This document shows, piece after piece, positions 17,421 to 25,007 of a stretch of 64,000 nt of DNA (position 1 is the stretch's first letter; each line of letters opens with the position of its first letter). The position numbers were made by a program, and so were the translations under genes. The notes under the pieces are model-generated. The model was not told where the DNA came from, ran no database searches, and worked only from the letters and a program-made list of their open reading frames with translations. The stretch spans positions 310,001 through 374,000 of the forward strand of contig OZ252054.1 in NCBI GenBank assembly GCA_965248035.1. Direction: 5' to 3'. The stretch is from BJGV01 sp964194745 (lineage in GTDB: Bacteria > Pseudomonadota > Gammaproteobacteria > Burkholderiales > Nitrosomonadaceae).

Positions 17421-17785
17421 AATGTTTCCCTTATCAACATACAGGCGGACAGAAATGGCAAGATAACCGTATAGTCACCGTATAACCTGTCATTTATGCC
17501 CGATAACCTCATTATCGCTTGCCAGGGTTGTCTACTTTGCCTGTAAAAAAGTATTGGCTCCTCGCCTTCTCCGCATTGATCCAAAGTTTGTTGCCACCAC
17601 GCATTACAATTTAATTTCTCCTGGCGTTTACACTCAACCGACCACCCGGGAATTTGTATACAATCAGCACCCCCTCCCCTTGCCTGGGAAAGATTACGTT
17701 TCACCACAAAGCCAAGCTCCCCAGAGAGCAGTTTGAATAATTCTCGCTCTCCTGCGTTTCCCTTGTTTCGCTGGCTGGCGCTCAT
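17417..17785 (-). CDS. PD-(D/E)XK nuclease (Holliday-junction-resolvase/VRR-like)
   Basis: From ATG 17785, which overlaps the methyltransferase stop (ATGA): MSASQRNKGNAGERELFKLL, then LSQARGGGADCIQIPGWSVECKRQEKLNCNAWWQQTLDQ, matching the E...GGADC...(S/I)VECKR pattern of small phage/archaeal resolvase-type nucleases, and EEPILFYRQSRQPW. About 122 residues. A longer frame from 17863 runs into the methyltransferase and is unlikely. It probably processes recombination intermediates together with NinB. Confidence 0.75.
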   Translation of the reverse strand: MSASQRNKGNAGERELFKLLSGELGFVVKRNLSQARGGGADCIQIPGWSVECKRQEKLNCNAWWQQTLDQCGEGEEPILFYRQSRQPWQAIMRLSGINDRLYGDYTVILPFLSACMLIRETL

Positions 17786-18342
17786 ATAAACACCAGCCCT
17801 TTTTGCGCGGTCCTGTCTTTTTGCAAGGATTCGTATTCTCTGTTTAGTTCGCAACCTATCCATTGTCTTCCCAGGGATTCACAAACCTGGCCAGTAGTGC
17901 CACTTCCAAAGAATGGATCAAGCACGACATCATCAGGACGTGATCCGGCAAGTATGCAAGGTTTAATTAATTCGGAAGGAAATGTGGCAAAGTGAGCCCC
18001 ACTATACGGTTTGGTAGCGATTGACCAAACAGACCTCTTGTTACGGGTTTCGTAATTGTTGGTTTTTAGTCCGCCCATTTGCTTTCGTCCCGGGGTGTTA
18101 TTAAGCCTGGTTGAGTCACGATCCCGAAAAGTATTGTCTTTAGTCAGCGTCTTTTCTCTTATAGCTTCACTGTCATAGTAATATTTTGAATTTTTGGTCA
18201 GCAGGAAAAGGTATTCATGGCTCCTGGTACAACGATCAGTTACGGATTCGGGCATTGGATTCGGCTTGGACCAGATAACATCCTGCCTGAGATACCAATC
18301 ATCATTACGTAACGCAAAAGCCAGCATCCAGGGAATACCCAT
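17782..18342 (-). pseudogene. Phage DNA methyltransferase lacking its N-terminal part
   Basis: The frame is open from about 18405 (GLKPKDLMGIPWMLAFALRNDDWYLRQDVIWSKPNPMPESVTDRCT) and contains HEYLFLLTKNSKYYYD, the SAM-binding DPFFGSGTTGQVCESLGRQWIGCELN, and a coupled stop. The family has motif IV (S/D-PPY) at the N-terminus. That part is absent because the neighbouring membrane-protein gene ends at 18396. Catalysis is therefore unlikely unless the protein works differently. Confidence 0.7.
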
Positions 18343-18395
18343 TAAGTCTTTTGGTTTTAATCCTGGTGGTATACATCTAATCCGATCATTGTCAT

Positions 18396-18674
18396 TTACA
18401 CCTTCTTCCAGATTGCCGGATAATCTCTAAGCATTAAACAATGGAAGGTAACCAGGGCGGCTACCACAAAAAGATAAATACTTACGATCAGAGCTGCAAT
18501 TGAGAACTGATTGTTTCTTGCCGCTAAATATAGCGCAGCGCCACCGCCAGACAGGGCGATAGCTAATAAGGTATTAGCCTGTTTTCGGAGAATATACGCA
18601 TTGGCGGATCGACTCTTTAAATTCTGGATACCTGCGTTTTCAATCCAGCCCATTTTTTCTGTATCAACTTTCAT
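18396..18674 (-). CDS. Small phage membrane protein
   Basis: 92 residues: a soluble N-terminus (MKVDTEKMGWIENAGIQNLKSRSANAYILRKQA as two blocks) followed by two transmembrane segments (LLAIALSGGGAALYLAA and AALIVSIYLFVVAALVTF). AAGGAGAAATAC precedes the ATG. A diverged, shortened relative is encoded at 23850-24011, sharing its first 19 residues almost exactly. Function unknown. Confidence 0.6.
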   Translation of the reverse strand: MKVDTEKMGWIENAGIQNLKSRSANAYILRKQANTLLAIALSGGGAALYLAARNNQFSIAALIVSIYLFVVAALVTFHCLMLRDYPAIWKKV

Positions 18675-18728
18675 GTATTTCTCCTTGTTTGTAGCGTTTT
18701 AACTTTTCTGACTCAACCTGGTTTTCAG

Positions 18729-19160
18729 CTATAACTTTGTCCATGTATCTTTAAGCAAATCAGGTTGATCCGGATCAGGCGTTGGTAAATCACCCCCTAA
18801 GTATTTAGATGAATTCGGCAAAACAAGTAACACCATATCGCCTTGCGCATCAGCCAAATCATGTCTATCTGCTGAATCTTTTTGTACTTGAGTAACCGCC
18901 CTGATCCCATCCTTAAAAGTTACGCTTTCGAGTACTGCTTTCATATGCGGCCTTGCATCGGCAGCAATAATCAAGACTGTCTGACGTACCGACTCAGTTA
19001 CTTTTTCCGTGATTTCATCCAGAAGCTTTTCTTGATCTGCCTCCGGCAGCGAACCCCAGCCCACAGGCATTGATTTAACCGGTCCAAGGATTACCCTTAG
19101 CAAATCTCCAAGTAAAAATTTTTCACTTATCTTGATTGTTTCTTCAATAACCGCACTCAT
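18729..19160 (-). CDS. Hypothetical phage protein
   Basis: 143 residues, MSAVIEETIKISEKFLLGDLLRVIL..., with an amphipathic helical centre (LLDEITEKVTESVRQTVLIIAADA) and an acidic C-terminus (PTPDPDQPDLL). No family recognised. It has a good AGGAG ribosome site and lies in the leftward early operon between the replication gene and the membrane protein. Confidence 0.55.
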   Translation of the reverse strand: MSAVIEETIKISEKFLLGDLLRVILGPVKSMPVGWGSLPEADQEKLLDEITEKVTESVRQTVLIIAADARPHMKAVLESVTFKDGIRAVTQVQKDSADRHDLADAQGDMVLLVLPNSSKYLGGDLPTPDPDQPDLLKDTWTKL

Positions 19161-19171
19161 TTTTCTCTCCT

Positions 19172-19579
19172 TTATAAATTGGCAAACAATTTTTCTTTCA
19201 CAATCTGTAGCCTCTCCAATCCTTCCTTCATTCCTTTCTTAGTAATTTTGTGTTCTATTCCCTTTGGAAAATTCCTGTGCATAACTGGTACCGTTACCCT
19301 GCAAGCCTTTAAAAACTCAGTTAGGGAAGGTGGCCAGTCATACATTTTTCTGCACTCGGTAATTCCAGACTTAACCTGGTGAGGTAGTATTCTTTCTTCC
19401 TCAAAAGCCTCCGCCCAGGTGTGCCGCCAGCAGCTGAGACTCATCTCTGTAGGGTGTGCGGAACGCCAGCGAATCGGGTACATGGCATCCAGCCTGGAAT
19501 ACAAATGATCCATCATCGACACGCCTAATGCCGGGTGTGGTTGCAGCCAGATGTTTTCAATGTTCGATAAGTTTTTCAT
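19172..19579 (-). CDS. Phage replication protein P-like (helicase loader)
   Basis: 135 residues. LYSRLDAMYPIRWRSAHPTE, CWRHTWAEAFEEERILPHQVKSGITECRKMYDWPPSLTEFLKAC is the common core of phage P-like proteins (YP.RWR...P......W...WA.AL....ITP..I..GL..CR..YDWPPS..EF), which recruit the host DnaB helicase. It overlaps the repaired end of the DUF1376 gene, as expected for coupled O-P genes. Confidence 0.72.
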   Translation of the reverse strand: MKNLSNIENIWLQPHPALGVSMMDHLYSRLDAMYPIRWRSAHPTEMSLSCWRHTWAEAFEEERILPHQVKSGITECRKMYDWPPSLTEFLKACRVTVPVMHRNFPKGIEHKITKKGMKEGLERLQIVKEKLFANL

Positions 19580-20291
19580 CCAGGTTTTGATTCTTTCTTC
19601 CTTTGTTGACGTAACTCAAAGCATCGAATTTCTCATTTTTGTTACCAGAAAACTCCCCCTCCCTTCGCAGCTAATTTCTCCAGGTGGCAAACAAATCCAG
19701 TTTGGTTCCGTCCTTTCCCGCTTTAGCAAGCCAATGATCTTTAAACTTTTTTGCTATTTCACCCAGACGGTTTAAAGTCATATCTTTCATTTCTTTAAAA
19801 GCCCATTCCTGCCATTCCAATGGCAATTTCCAGTCTTTTGGTAAGCGCGTGGCCCTCTCTACTACTTTAGTAGTAGAGATATTGGTAACTGGTAACTGGT
19901 AATTGGTTAGTTGCTCACTTGTTGAACGTTTGTTCTTCACTTGTTTATCACTTGTTGCCTTTCTGTTGGCTCTCTGTTCGGCACTTGCTTTTCCTGCTTT
20001 ACTTTTACTTTCCATAAATGCCTGATATTTCTTAACTTCTTTGTCACATCGTTTGTTAAAATAGCCGTCATCTGTCAGCACAAAAAACTCATCTAAAACT
20101 ACTTTTAACGCTGATTTTTCTTCCTCAGAGTGGACTAAAAGTAGTCTTTCCATTTTTTTAAGGTCACTTATAAGAGGTTCTTCTGTGTCGTAGTACAATT
20201 CAATGGCATCAGAAAACAACGAGCGTTCAACACGTGTTAAATGTCGTGTCTTATTATTGAAATCACCTATGTGTTTTTGGTAATAGTTCAT
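19557..20291 (-). pseudogene. DUF1376 / phage replication protein O-like, with in-frame amber stop
   Basis: MNYYQKHIGDFNNKTRHLTRVERSLFSDAIELYYDTE is the DUF1376 N-terminus of phage replication initiators; a low-complexity hinge follows (RANRKATSDKQVKNKRS), then a DnaT-like C-terminal region (LPKDWKLPLEWQEWAF, AKKFKDHWLAKAGKDGTKLDLFATWRN). The frame stops at a TAG (19671-19673) and then continues in the same frame LRREGEFSGNKNEKFDAL to a TGA at 19557. The family has Trp after TWRN, so TGG became TAG. Loss of the last about 37 residues may or may not abolish function. Confidence 0.75.
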
Positions 20292-20371
20292 ACCTGCACC
20301 TTATTTAGCGAGGATTCCAGTCATGGTAATATTTAATTTCCACATCAATACAAACCATAAAAGGAACCCCC

Positions 20372-20671
20372 ATGAAAAACGATAAAGATGCTGCTGTTAC
20401 ATATATCTTCGATGGCGTTGTTGCTACCGGCGGACTCGCTATAAATGAATCTCATGACCCTAAAACCTGGCATTTTATTGAAGCTAGTGCACAGCTTGAT
20501 CCGGACATAGAAGGGCTCGGAGTTTTAAAAGTAAAAGTCAGCCTTCCCATTGCTAAAGCCTCCCTTGACGACAAAACCTTTCCTCAACTGCAACAACAGC
20601 TGCTTGAGTGGCTTCCTCAAGCCATTCGGGAGGAATCTTTGAAAGAGTGGTTTGAGAATCAGTTGCCTTAG
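20372..20671 (+). CDS. Hypothetical phage protein, rightward
   Basis: 99 residues, MKNDKDAAVTYIFDGVVATGG..., ending EESLKEWFENQLP. AAAAGGAA precedes the ATG. No family recognised. Its 3' third overlaps an opposite-strand frame at 20553-20807; both have plausible ribosome sites. Confidence 0.5.
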   Translation: MKNDKDAAVTYIFDGVVATGGLAINESHDPKTWHFIEASAQLDPDIEGLGVLKVKVSLPIAKASLDDKTFPQLQQQLLEWLPQAIREESLKEWFENQLP

Positions 20672-20807
20672 TGATTTGCTCGAACTCATTTACCAGTGAC
20701 AACCTGATTTCACCAACCTGTAAGATTGAATCGGAAGAAGAATCACTATTCCTCATAAAACAACCAATTACATCGCTGATAATCTTATTTTGGTATTGAG
20801 TTATCAA
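20553..20807 (-). CDS. Possible leftward early-operon ORF (alternative to the rightward gene)
   Basis: 84 codons from a TTG preceded by AAAAGGAGG at 4 bases. It follows the CII-like gene in the leftward early operon, which favours it, but it overlaps the rightward ORF 20372-20671 by 119 bases and has no recognised family. Confidence 0.35.
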   Translation of the reverse strand: MITQYQNKIISDVIGCFMRNSDSSSDSILQVGEIRLSLVNEFEQITKATDSQTTLSKIPPEWLEEATQAAVVAVEERFCRQGRL

Positions 20808-20850
20808 TCTGCCTCCTTTTAATCAGGCGGAGTTCCGACTATGCTTACGC

Positions 20851-20870
20851 ACACCCCGCTGCGGTGTTTT
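20851..20870 (+). terminator. Possible terminator after the rightward ORF
   Basis: ACACC and GGTGT arms with a 7-base loop followed by TTTT. The stem is short, so this is a weak call. Confidence 0.35.
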
Positions 20871-20888
20871 CTCTTTAGGGAGAAAAAT

Positions 20889-21284
20889 TCAAGCTGCTTT
20901 TACCTTTTCGTTACGTTGAATACGTTCTAAATGTGCCAACGCTGTTGATAATTCTTTTGTCGAGTTTTCTATAACCGAAGTAAGCCGATCTACCTTCTCG
21001 GCTTTGGTGATCGGGTGTGAGTCATATCCGGCTTGGTTAGAAAACCACTCGAATGCAGCGTGATACCCTTGCTCTTTAGCTAACGAGAAAATTTGTATGA
21101 TTTGAGTGAGTTCCAACTTCTCGGATCGAGACGAGTTAAGACAGTCAAGTAATGTTCTACTAGCAGCATCTACGCTCTTGTCAGGCCATATTAGCTGCCC
21201 TACCCTCTTGGCTCCGCCAAGTTGCTGTATAACGCTTTTTAATGCGTCTTCGGGGCTATCAAAGAAAGGCATTTCACCTTGCAT
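20889..21284 (-). CDS. Phage regulatory protein, CII-like
   Basis: 131 residues. FFDSPEDALKSVIQQLGGAKRVGQLIWPDKSVDAASRTLLDCLNSSRSEKLELTQIIQIFSLAKEQGYHAAFEWFSNQAGY is the pattern of phage CII-like/regulatory proteins with an HTH (GGAKRVGQLIWPDKS) and an oligomerisation helix. It lies directly after the Cro-like gene in the leftward operon, where cII is expected. Confidence 0.65.
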   Translation of the reverse strand: MQGEMPFFDSPEDALKSVIQQLGGAKRVGQLIWPDKSVDAASRTLLDCLNSSRSEKLELTQIIQIFSLAKEQGYHAAFEWFSNQAGYDSHPITKAEKVDRLTSVIENSTKELSTALAHLERIQRNEKVKAA

Positions 21285-21353
21285 TCCGAATCCTTACGAA
21301 AAATTCGGAAACGTTCGGAAAGACAGATTGTGGGTAAAAAAATAGACTGTTAC

Positions 21354-21596
21354 TCATGCGACACATTCCTTTTTATCTGACATTTTTAGTTCCGGCCAGA
21401 TTAAGTCCCAGTCATGAGGACGAAGGTCTTTGCGGGTTACTTCACCCTTAGTTGCCTGCTCGATTGGATAACAACGTTCTATCGGTGTGGATCTTGATCC
21501 CGTAGACCATTGACTAATAAGAACCTGACTTATGCCAAGAGTAGCTGCTAATTTGGCTTGCGCGCCGTGATCAGATAGGTAATTAGATAATTTCAT
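21354..21596 (-). CDS. Cro/YdaS-like antitoxin-type repressor
   Basis: From ATG 21596: MKLSNYLSDHGAQAKLAATLGISQVLISQWSTGSRSTPIERCYPIEQATKGEVTRKDLRP. This is the YdaS/Cro-like helix-turn-helix (AKLAATLGISQVLISQWSTG; PIERC..IE.AT.G.VTR.DLRP). A frame from 21644 exists but runs through the operators, so the internal ATG is chosen. It is divergent from the CI-like gene and is the first gene of the leftward early operon. Confidence 0.82.
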   Translation of the reverse strand: MKLSNYLSDHGAQAKLAATLGISQVLISQWSTGSRSTPIERCYPIEQATKGEVTRKDLRPHDWDLIWPELKMSDKKECVA

Positions 21597-21601
21597 GCAA
21601 A

Positions 21602-21623
21602 AATAATAGCGAACTGTTATCAC
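21602..21623. promoter_or_regulatory. Operator A in the CI/Cro intergenic region
   Basis: This 22-bp sequence, core ATAGC-N5-GTTAT, lies just before the Cro-like ATG. It is repeated exactly, inverted, at 24135-24156 upstream of a second rightward operon. It is near-palindromic, as expected for a phage repressor dimer site. Confidence 0.72.
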
Positions 21624-21656
21624 AAAGTCAATAACGTTATGCAAATATACTAAATT

Positions 21657-21670
21657 AGCAGATTGCTATT
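21657..21670. promoter_or_regulatory. Operator B (partial match) next to the CI-like start
   Basis: AGCAGATTGCTATT repeats the right part of the site at 24112-24128 (ACAGATTGCTATT) with one mismatch and lies 11 bases before the repressor ATG, where it could mediate autoregulation. Confidence 0.5.
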
Positions 21671-21680
21671 AAATTCCTTT

Positions 21681-22076
21681 ATGAGAACAATTGAAGAAAT
21701 AAGACGTAGGAATATGGAAACTCTGATTGAAGAGCATGGCGGAATACAAAAGCTTGCTGATGTGTTGGAATCAAGCCATTCTCAAACAAGCCAATGGTTG
21801 CATGGATTTAAGGACTCCAAAACTGGGAGACCGCGCGGCCTAAGTTCTGACTCAGCGCGTCGTATCGAAAGGTTAACTAATAAACCGCACGGATGGTTGG
21901 ATGTAGAACATGGTAGACCCTATGCCTCCAAAAGCAAGGAAGCAGAACTTGCAGCCAGAATAATTGATGAAATGCCTGACGATCAGGAAAAAGAAAGAGC
22001 TCTAAAAGTTATTACCACGCTTGCGCAATCAGCGCAGGATTACAAGACACCACAAAGCGACAAAGTCTCCAAATAA
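21681..22076 (+). CDS. Prophage repressor (CI-like, HTH only)
   Basis: From ATG 21681: MRTIEEIRRRNMETLIEEHGGIQKLADVLESSHSQTSQWLHG, SSDSARRIERLTNKPHGWLDVEHG. The helix-turn-helix (IQKLADVLESSHSQTSQWL) and the LTNKPHGWLD segment are typical of prophage CI-like repressors. Unlike classic CI it has no S24 peptidase domain; after residue 85 there is only a helical tail, so induction by RecA-stimulated self-cleavage is unlikely. It is divergent from the Cro-like gene across a shared operator region. Confidence 0.8.
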   Translation: MRTIEEIRRRNMETLIEEHGGIQKLADVLESSHSQTSQWLHGFKDSKTGRPRGLSSDSARRIERLTNKPHGWLDVEHGRPYASKSKEAELAARIIDEMPDDQEKERALKVITTLAQSAQDYKTPQSDKVSK

Positions 22077-22218
22077 TGTAACTCAACTTCAAATACAACT
22101 TAGTTTTAAATTTGATTGATTGTTAGGCATTCTGTGTGGTGTGGAGGTGTTTTCTGGGCGGAAACGTTATTAACATCATGCCTCCATCTATTTGCTGAAA
22201 GGAAGAGAGTATATCAAG

Positions 22219-23067
22219 ATGGGTGACTTTCAACACAATTTTGGAGGTATATGGACCGTAGACAAGCTTGGTACTCTGCAGAAGTACTTGAGATTTTTTA
22301 CGAAAGCACTACAAAACGAACCATTCAAATTATTCTATATTGATGCATTTGCCGGATCGGGAGAATGTACGGTTTTAGTCCATGGCGAGGAAAAGACTAT
22401 TATAGGTTCCGCAAAATTAGCAATAGATATTAAACCAAACTTTGACAAGTTGTTTTTTATCGAGAAATCTTCTAAAAGATACTCCGAATTAAATACTCTT
22501 AAAAAGAATTACCCTGACAGGGATATACATCTATTTAATAATGATGCCAACGAAATACTTCCAACAATTATAGATAGTTATGATAGGGTAAAATTTCGAG
22601 GAGTGGTCTTTCTTGATCCGTACGGCATGAACACAAAATGGGGTGTGCTAGAAGCAATTGCCAATACAGAATCTCTTGATTTATGGTACTTGTTTCCACT
22701 TGAAGGTTTTTTCCGTCAAGCAACAATAGATCTGGCAAATATGGATTCCTCAAAAAGAAATGCACTTACTAGGTTGCTTGGAACTGACCAGTGGGAGACT
22801 GATATTTATAATGAAACCAGACAGATCGACATGTTTGACGGACCCTCTCCTATTAGAAGGAATACTGATCCTATAGGATTGGCTCAATATGCTAAAAAAC
22901 GTCTTGAAACAGTCTTTCCTAACGTGACGGATCCACTGTTTCTTCCATTTAACAATAACAAAAAGAAGTTTGCTCTATTTTTTGCAGCATCAAATCCAAA
23001 TCCAAAGGCGTTTGGGTTGGCTATGAGAGGAGCAAATTATATATTGAAAGCTGCTGCGACCGGGTAA
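22219..23067 (+). CDS. tcmP: Three-Cys-motif partner protein TcmP
   Basis: 283 residues from ATG 22219 (MGDFQHNFGGIWTVDKLGTLQKYL). LFYIDAFAGSGEC is a Rossmann methyltransferase-like glycine loop, and RGVVFLDPYGMNTKWGVLEAIA resembles motif IV. The family is named for its genetic partner, the Gp37/Gp68 protein with a CxnCxxC motif, which is here convergent with a 31-bp 3' overlap. The activity is not established; a nucleic-acid or protein methyltransferase role is an inference from the fold. Its place beside the repressor is typical of a lysogenically expressed accessory gene. Confidence 0.85.
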   Translation: MGDFQHNFGGIWTVDKLGTLQKYLRFFTKALQNEPFKLFYIDAFAGSGECTVLVHGEEKTIIGSAKLAIDIKPNFDKLFFIEKSSKRYSELNTLKKNYPDRDIHLFNNDANEILPTIIDSYDRVKFRGVVFLDPYGMNTKWGVLEAIANTESLDLWYLFPLEGFFRQATIDLANMDSSKRNALTRLLGTDQWETDIYNETRQIDMFDGPSPIRRNTDPIGLAQYAKKRLETVFPNVTDPLFLPFNNNKKKFALFFAASNPNPKAFGLAMRGANYILKAAATG

Positions 23068-23789
23068 GAATTCCATATTTTTCCATCCAGCTCACGACCA
23101 TTTGCTTTTTTACTTCTACGTTTTCCGTCTGCTCCCCACAGACCCCATTGCTTAAAAAAGAATGAAACATTAGCAGTCTCACATTGTCTGCGCACAGACG
23201 TTGCCCATTCAGGCCTCATTTGCCTAGCATTGGCCCCCGATTCTCCACCTACAATGACCCAATCCATTTCAGAAAGATCAATTTTTCCAATATCTTCCAA
23301 AAGCGGCTCAACAGATAGAAATTTTATGTTGATACCACTAACTTTCCTAAGATGCTCAATACGTGGTACACCATGTTTCTTATTTTCAACCGATACACCT
23401 AGCCACAGGTTTTCCGGCGCAGAATAACGAGAAAAGTATTCAGGTAATTTTGATGCGCGCTTTGTAAGAACTTGGTAAATATGTTGAGGAGTTGATCTCA
23501 TTACGTCAATAGCCTTAGTAATAAAATGATCTGGTACTCCTTCCTGAAATAGATCACTCATTGAATTAACAAAATATACCGTTGGTTTTTTTCGTTTAAG
23601 AGGTTGTATTAACCGATCTTCGTGTAAAGTGAGATTAAAGCCATTTTTATACCCACTCACACCCATAGCATGTAATCTATAAGCCATTACCTCTGCATAA
23701 CAATACTTACACCCCGGGCTAATTTTTGTACATCCCGTCAACGGGTTCCAAGTTTGCTCAGTCCATTCAATCCTACTTGTAGTACTCAT
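23037..23789 (-). CDS. Phage Gp37/Gp68-family (DUF5131) three-Cys protein
   Basis: 250 residues. IEWTEQTWNPLTGCTKISPGCKYCYAEVMAYRL holds the three-Cys motif C-x7-C-x2-C near the N-terminus, recalling radical-SAM-type iron-sulfur ligands, followed by PTVYFVNSMSDLFQEGVP, HIYQVLTKRASKL, NLWLGVSVEN, KFLSVEPLLEDIG, WVIVGGESGANARQM and FFFKQWGLWG, all hallmarks of the family. The reaction is unknown. It faces TcmP tail to tail; the 3' ends overlap, so antisense interaction of the two mRNAs is possible. Confidence 0.87.
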   Translation of the reverse strand: MSTTSRIEWTEQTWNPLTGCTKISPGCKYCYAEVMAYRLHAMGVSGYKNGFNLTLHEDRLIQPLKRKKPTVYFVNSMSDLFQEGVPDHFITKAIDVMRSTPQHIYQVLTKRASKLPEYFSRYSAPENLWLGVSVENKKHGVPRIEHLRKVSGINIKFLSVEPLLEDIGKIDLSEMDWVIVGGESGANARQMRPEWATSVRRQCETANVSFFFKQWGLWGADGKRRSKKANGRELDGKIWNSYPVAAAFNI

Positions 23790-23849
23790 AGATTAATTAT
23801 CTAATTTCTTAATAAAGTCATTAACATAATAAATTCAATTATGCTTCAA

Positions 23850-24011
23850 TTATGCTTGTAAGCATAACTTATTCTTTACAGACAAATATAGCGCGACAGA
23901 CAGTGAAATGCTAGCTTGCTTTCTAATAATGTCTGTATTATAAGATCGCTCATTTAAATTCTGGATACCTGCGTTTTCAATCCAGCCCATTTTTTCGTCA
24001 TCCACCTTCAT
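23850..24011 (-). CDS. Short relative of the phage membrane protein at 18396-18674
   Basis: 53 codons, MKVDDEKMGWIENAGIQNLNERS, with an AAGGAGG ribosome site. About 75 bases of DNA around the start (to about 24024) are nearly identical to 18610-18686. After residue 20 it diverges (RKQASISLSVALYLSVKNK) and lacks the two transmembrane helices. Probably a duplicated fragment, possibly still translated. Confidence 0.45.
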   Translation of the reverse strand: MKVDDEKMGWIENAGIQNLNERSYNTDIIRKQASISLSVALYLSVKNKLCLQA

Positions 24012-24111
24012 ATACACCTCCTTATAGTTTTCGAATACTTTATTCTATTCGACCTGCTCTAAATGCTCATTGCTATTCTCTGATGTCAATTATGACATAT
24101 TTAATCAAAAT

Positions 24112-24128
24112 GATAACAGATTGCTATT
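24112..24128. promoter_or_regulatory. Operator C upstream of the rightward recombination operon
   Basis: GATAACAGATTGCTATT, an ATAAC-N5-GCTAT site, 7 bases before the second copy at 24135. The pair lies about 35-50 bases before the first ATG (24163) of the operon. Confidence 0.65.
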
Positions 24129-24134
24129 TACATA

Positions 24135-24156
24135 GTGATAACAGTTCGCTATTATT
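24135..24156. promoter_or_regulatory. Operator D, inverted exact copy of operator A
   Basis: This 22-bp segment is the exact reverse complement of 21602-21623. Two ATAAC-N5-GCTAT sites in tandem (with 24112-24128) in front of a phage operon point to joint control by the CI-like and/or Cro-like protein. Confidence 0.72.
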
Positions 24157-24162
24157 TATTCC

Positions 24163-24321
24163 ATGGAAAAACTAAGAATAACTAAACTCAAAGCTTTAAT
24201 ACAGCAACAATCACTACAGAAATCAAAGACCACGATGAATAACACCTACCCCATGACAATTGAATTTCAAGGAGAGGATGAAATGGCTGAACGAAATACA
24301 CGGATAAAGGAGACAGTATGA
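24163..24321 (+). CDS. Small phage ORF, first gene of the rightward operon
   Basis: 52 codons from ATG 24163 (MEKLRITKLKALIQQQSLQK...), ending in ATGA shared with the pentapeptide gene. Basic and helical; family unknown. Its position immediately after the operators and its coupled stop support translation. Confidence 0.5.
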   Translation: MEKLRITKLKALIQQQSLQKSKTTMNNTYPMTIEFQGEDEMAERNTRIKETV

Positions 24322-24548
24322 ATTTTCAGATTACACACAAAACAACCGGAGCAGTTCTTTTTGAACTGGAATGTGAAAACTTGAAATTATGCGTGCAAGA
24401 GGCGGTAAAGACTGGCGCCGACCTGAGTGATGCCAAACTGAATCGCGCCAACCTGAGTGATGCCAACCTGATTGAGGCCAACCTGAGTGGCGCCAACCTG
24501 AATCGCGCCAACCTGATTGATGCCAAACTGAGTGGTGTGACCTACTAG
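24318..24548 (+). CDS. Pentapeptide-repeat protein
   Basis: 76 residues. After an N-terminal domain (MNFQITHKTTGAVLFELECENLKLCVQEAV) come eight to nine A(D/N)LxxA pentapeptides (GADLSDAKLNRANLSDANL as an example), predicted to form a right-handed quadrilateral beta helix. Long members can mimic DNA and protect gyrase; this one is short and its target is unknown. Coupled by ATGA to the ORF before it. Confidence 0.78.
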   Translation: MNFQITHKTTGAVLFELECENLKLCVQEAVKTGADLSDAKLNRANLSDANLIEANLSGANLNRANLIDAKLSGVTY

Positions 24549-24581
24549 CCGCCGCAATCCTTAAACGAGAGGAAGATCACG

Positions 24582-24776
24582 ATGAAAAGCGGTGATCAAA
24601 TGCGTAGAGAATATTACTGGAAAAAGTTTGAGGAAATCCTGCCTGAACTAGTAGAGGAATTTGGAGTGGGCGCAATTGTAGAAGCGGCGCATGAAGAAAA
24701 GGAATTGCAGGATGAGAAGATTGAGTTGGTAGTAGAGAAGACCCAGGAATATGAGTTTGATAGATATTATGGCTAA
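24582..24776 (+). CDS. Hypothetical small acidic phage protein
   Basis: 64 residues, MKSGDQMRREYYWKKFEEILPELVEEFGVGAIVEAAHEEKEL..., a single long helix rich in Glu and Lys. A GAGAGGAAG ribosome site precedes the start. No family recognised. The next tiny ORF overlaps its end. Confidence 0.5.
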   Translation: MKSGDQMRREYYWKKFEEILPELVEEFGVGAIVEAAHEEKELQDEKIELVVEKTQEYEFDRYYG

Positions 24777-24831
24777 GACATATCAACAGGTAGAGAAAGA
24801 TTTAAGCCGCGCAAGAGCGGAGGGCAAATGA
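24769..24831 (+). CDS. 20-codon ORF coupled to its neighbours
   Basis: MAKTYQQVEKDLSRARAEGK, overlapping the previous stop by 8 bases and the next start by ATGA. It is too short to identify. It may simply couple translation between the flanking genes. Confidence 0.3.
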   Translation: MAKTYQQVEKDLSRARAEGK

Positions 24832-25007
24832 TAGACCAGGCACATAAAGAAGCGTTACGGGCAAATCTGGATGCAGCCATAAGGTCATATTCTGATTTTG
24901 CCTACGCCACTATATCTAAAACAACAGCGCCATTCATTACCAAGAGACAAGATGATTACGAAAAACACCTTGACTCGGTGGTGGATATTATCGCGGGGGA
25001 TTTATGA
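24828..25007 (+). CDS. Hypothetical small phage protein
   Basis: 59 codons, MIDQAHKEALRANLDAAIRS..., helical, with CGGAGGGC as ribosome site inside the previous ORF and an ATGA overlap with the next. Family unknown. Confidence 0.5.
   Translation: MIDQAHKEALRANLDAAIRSYSDFAYATISKTTAPFITKRQDDYEKHLDSVVDIIAGDL

Noticed and set aside
24414..24545. Short regular DNA repeats suggesting a CRISPR-like array
   Set aside because: The 15-bp period is explained by pentapeptide codons within one frame; there are no spacers.
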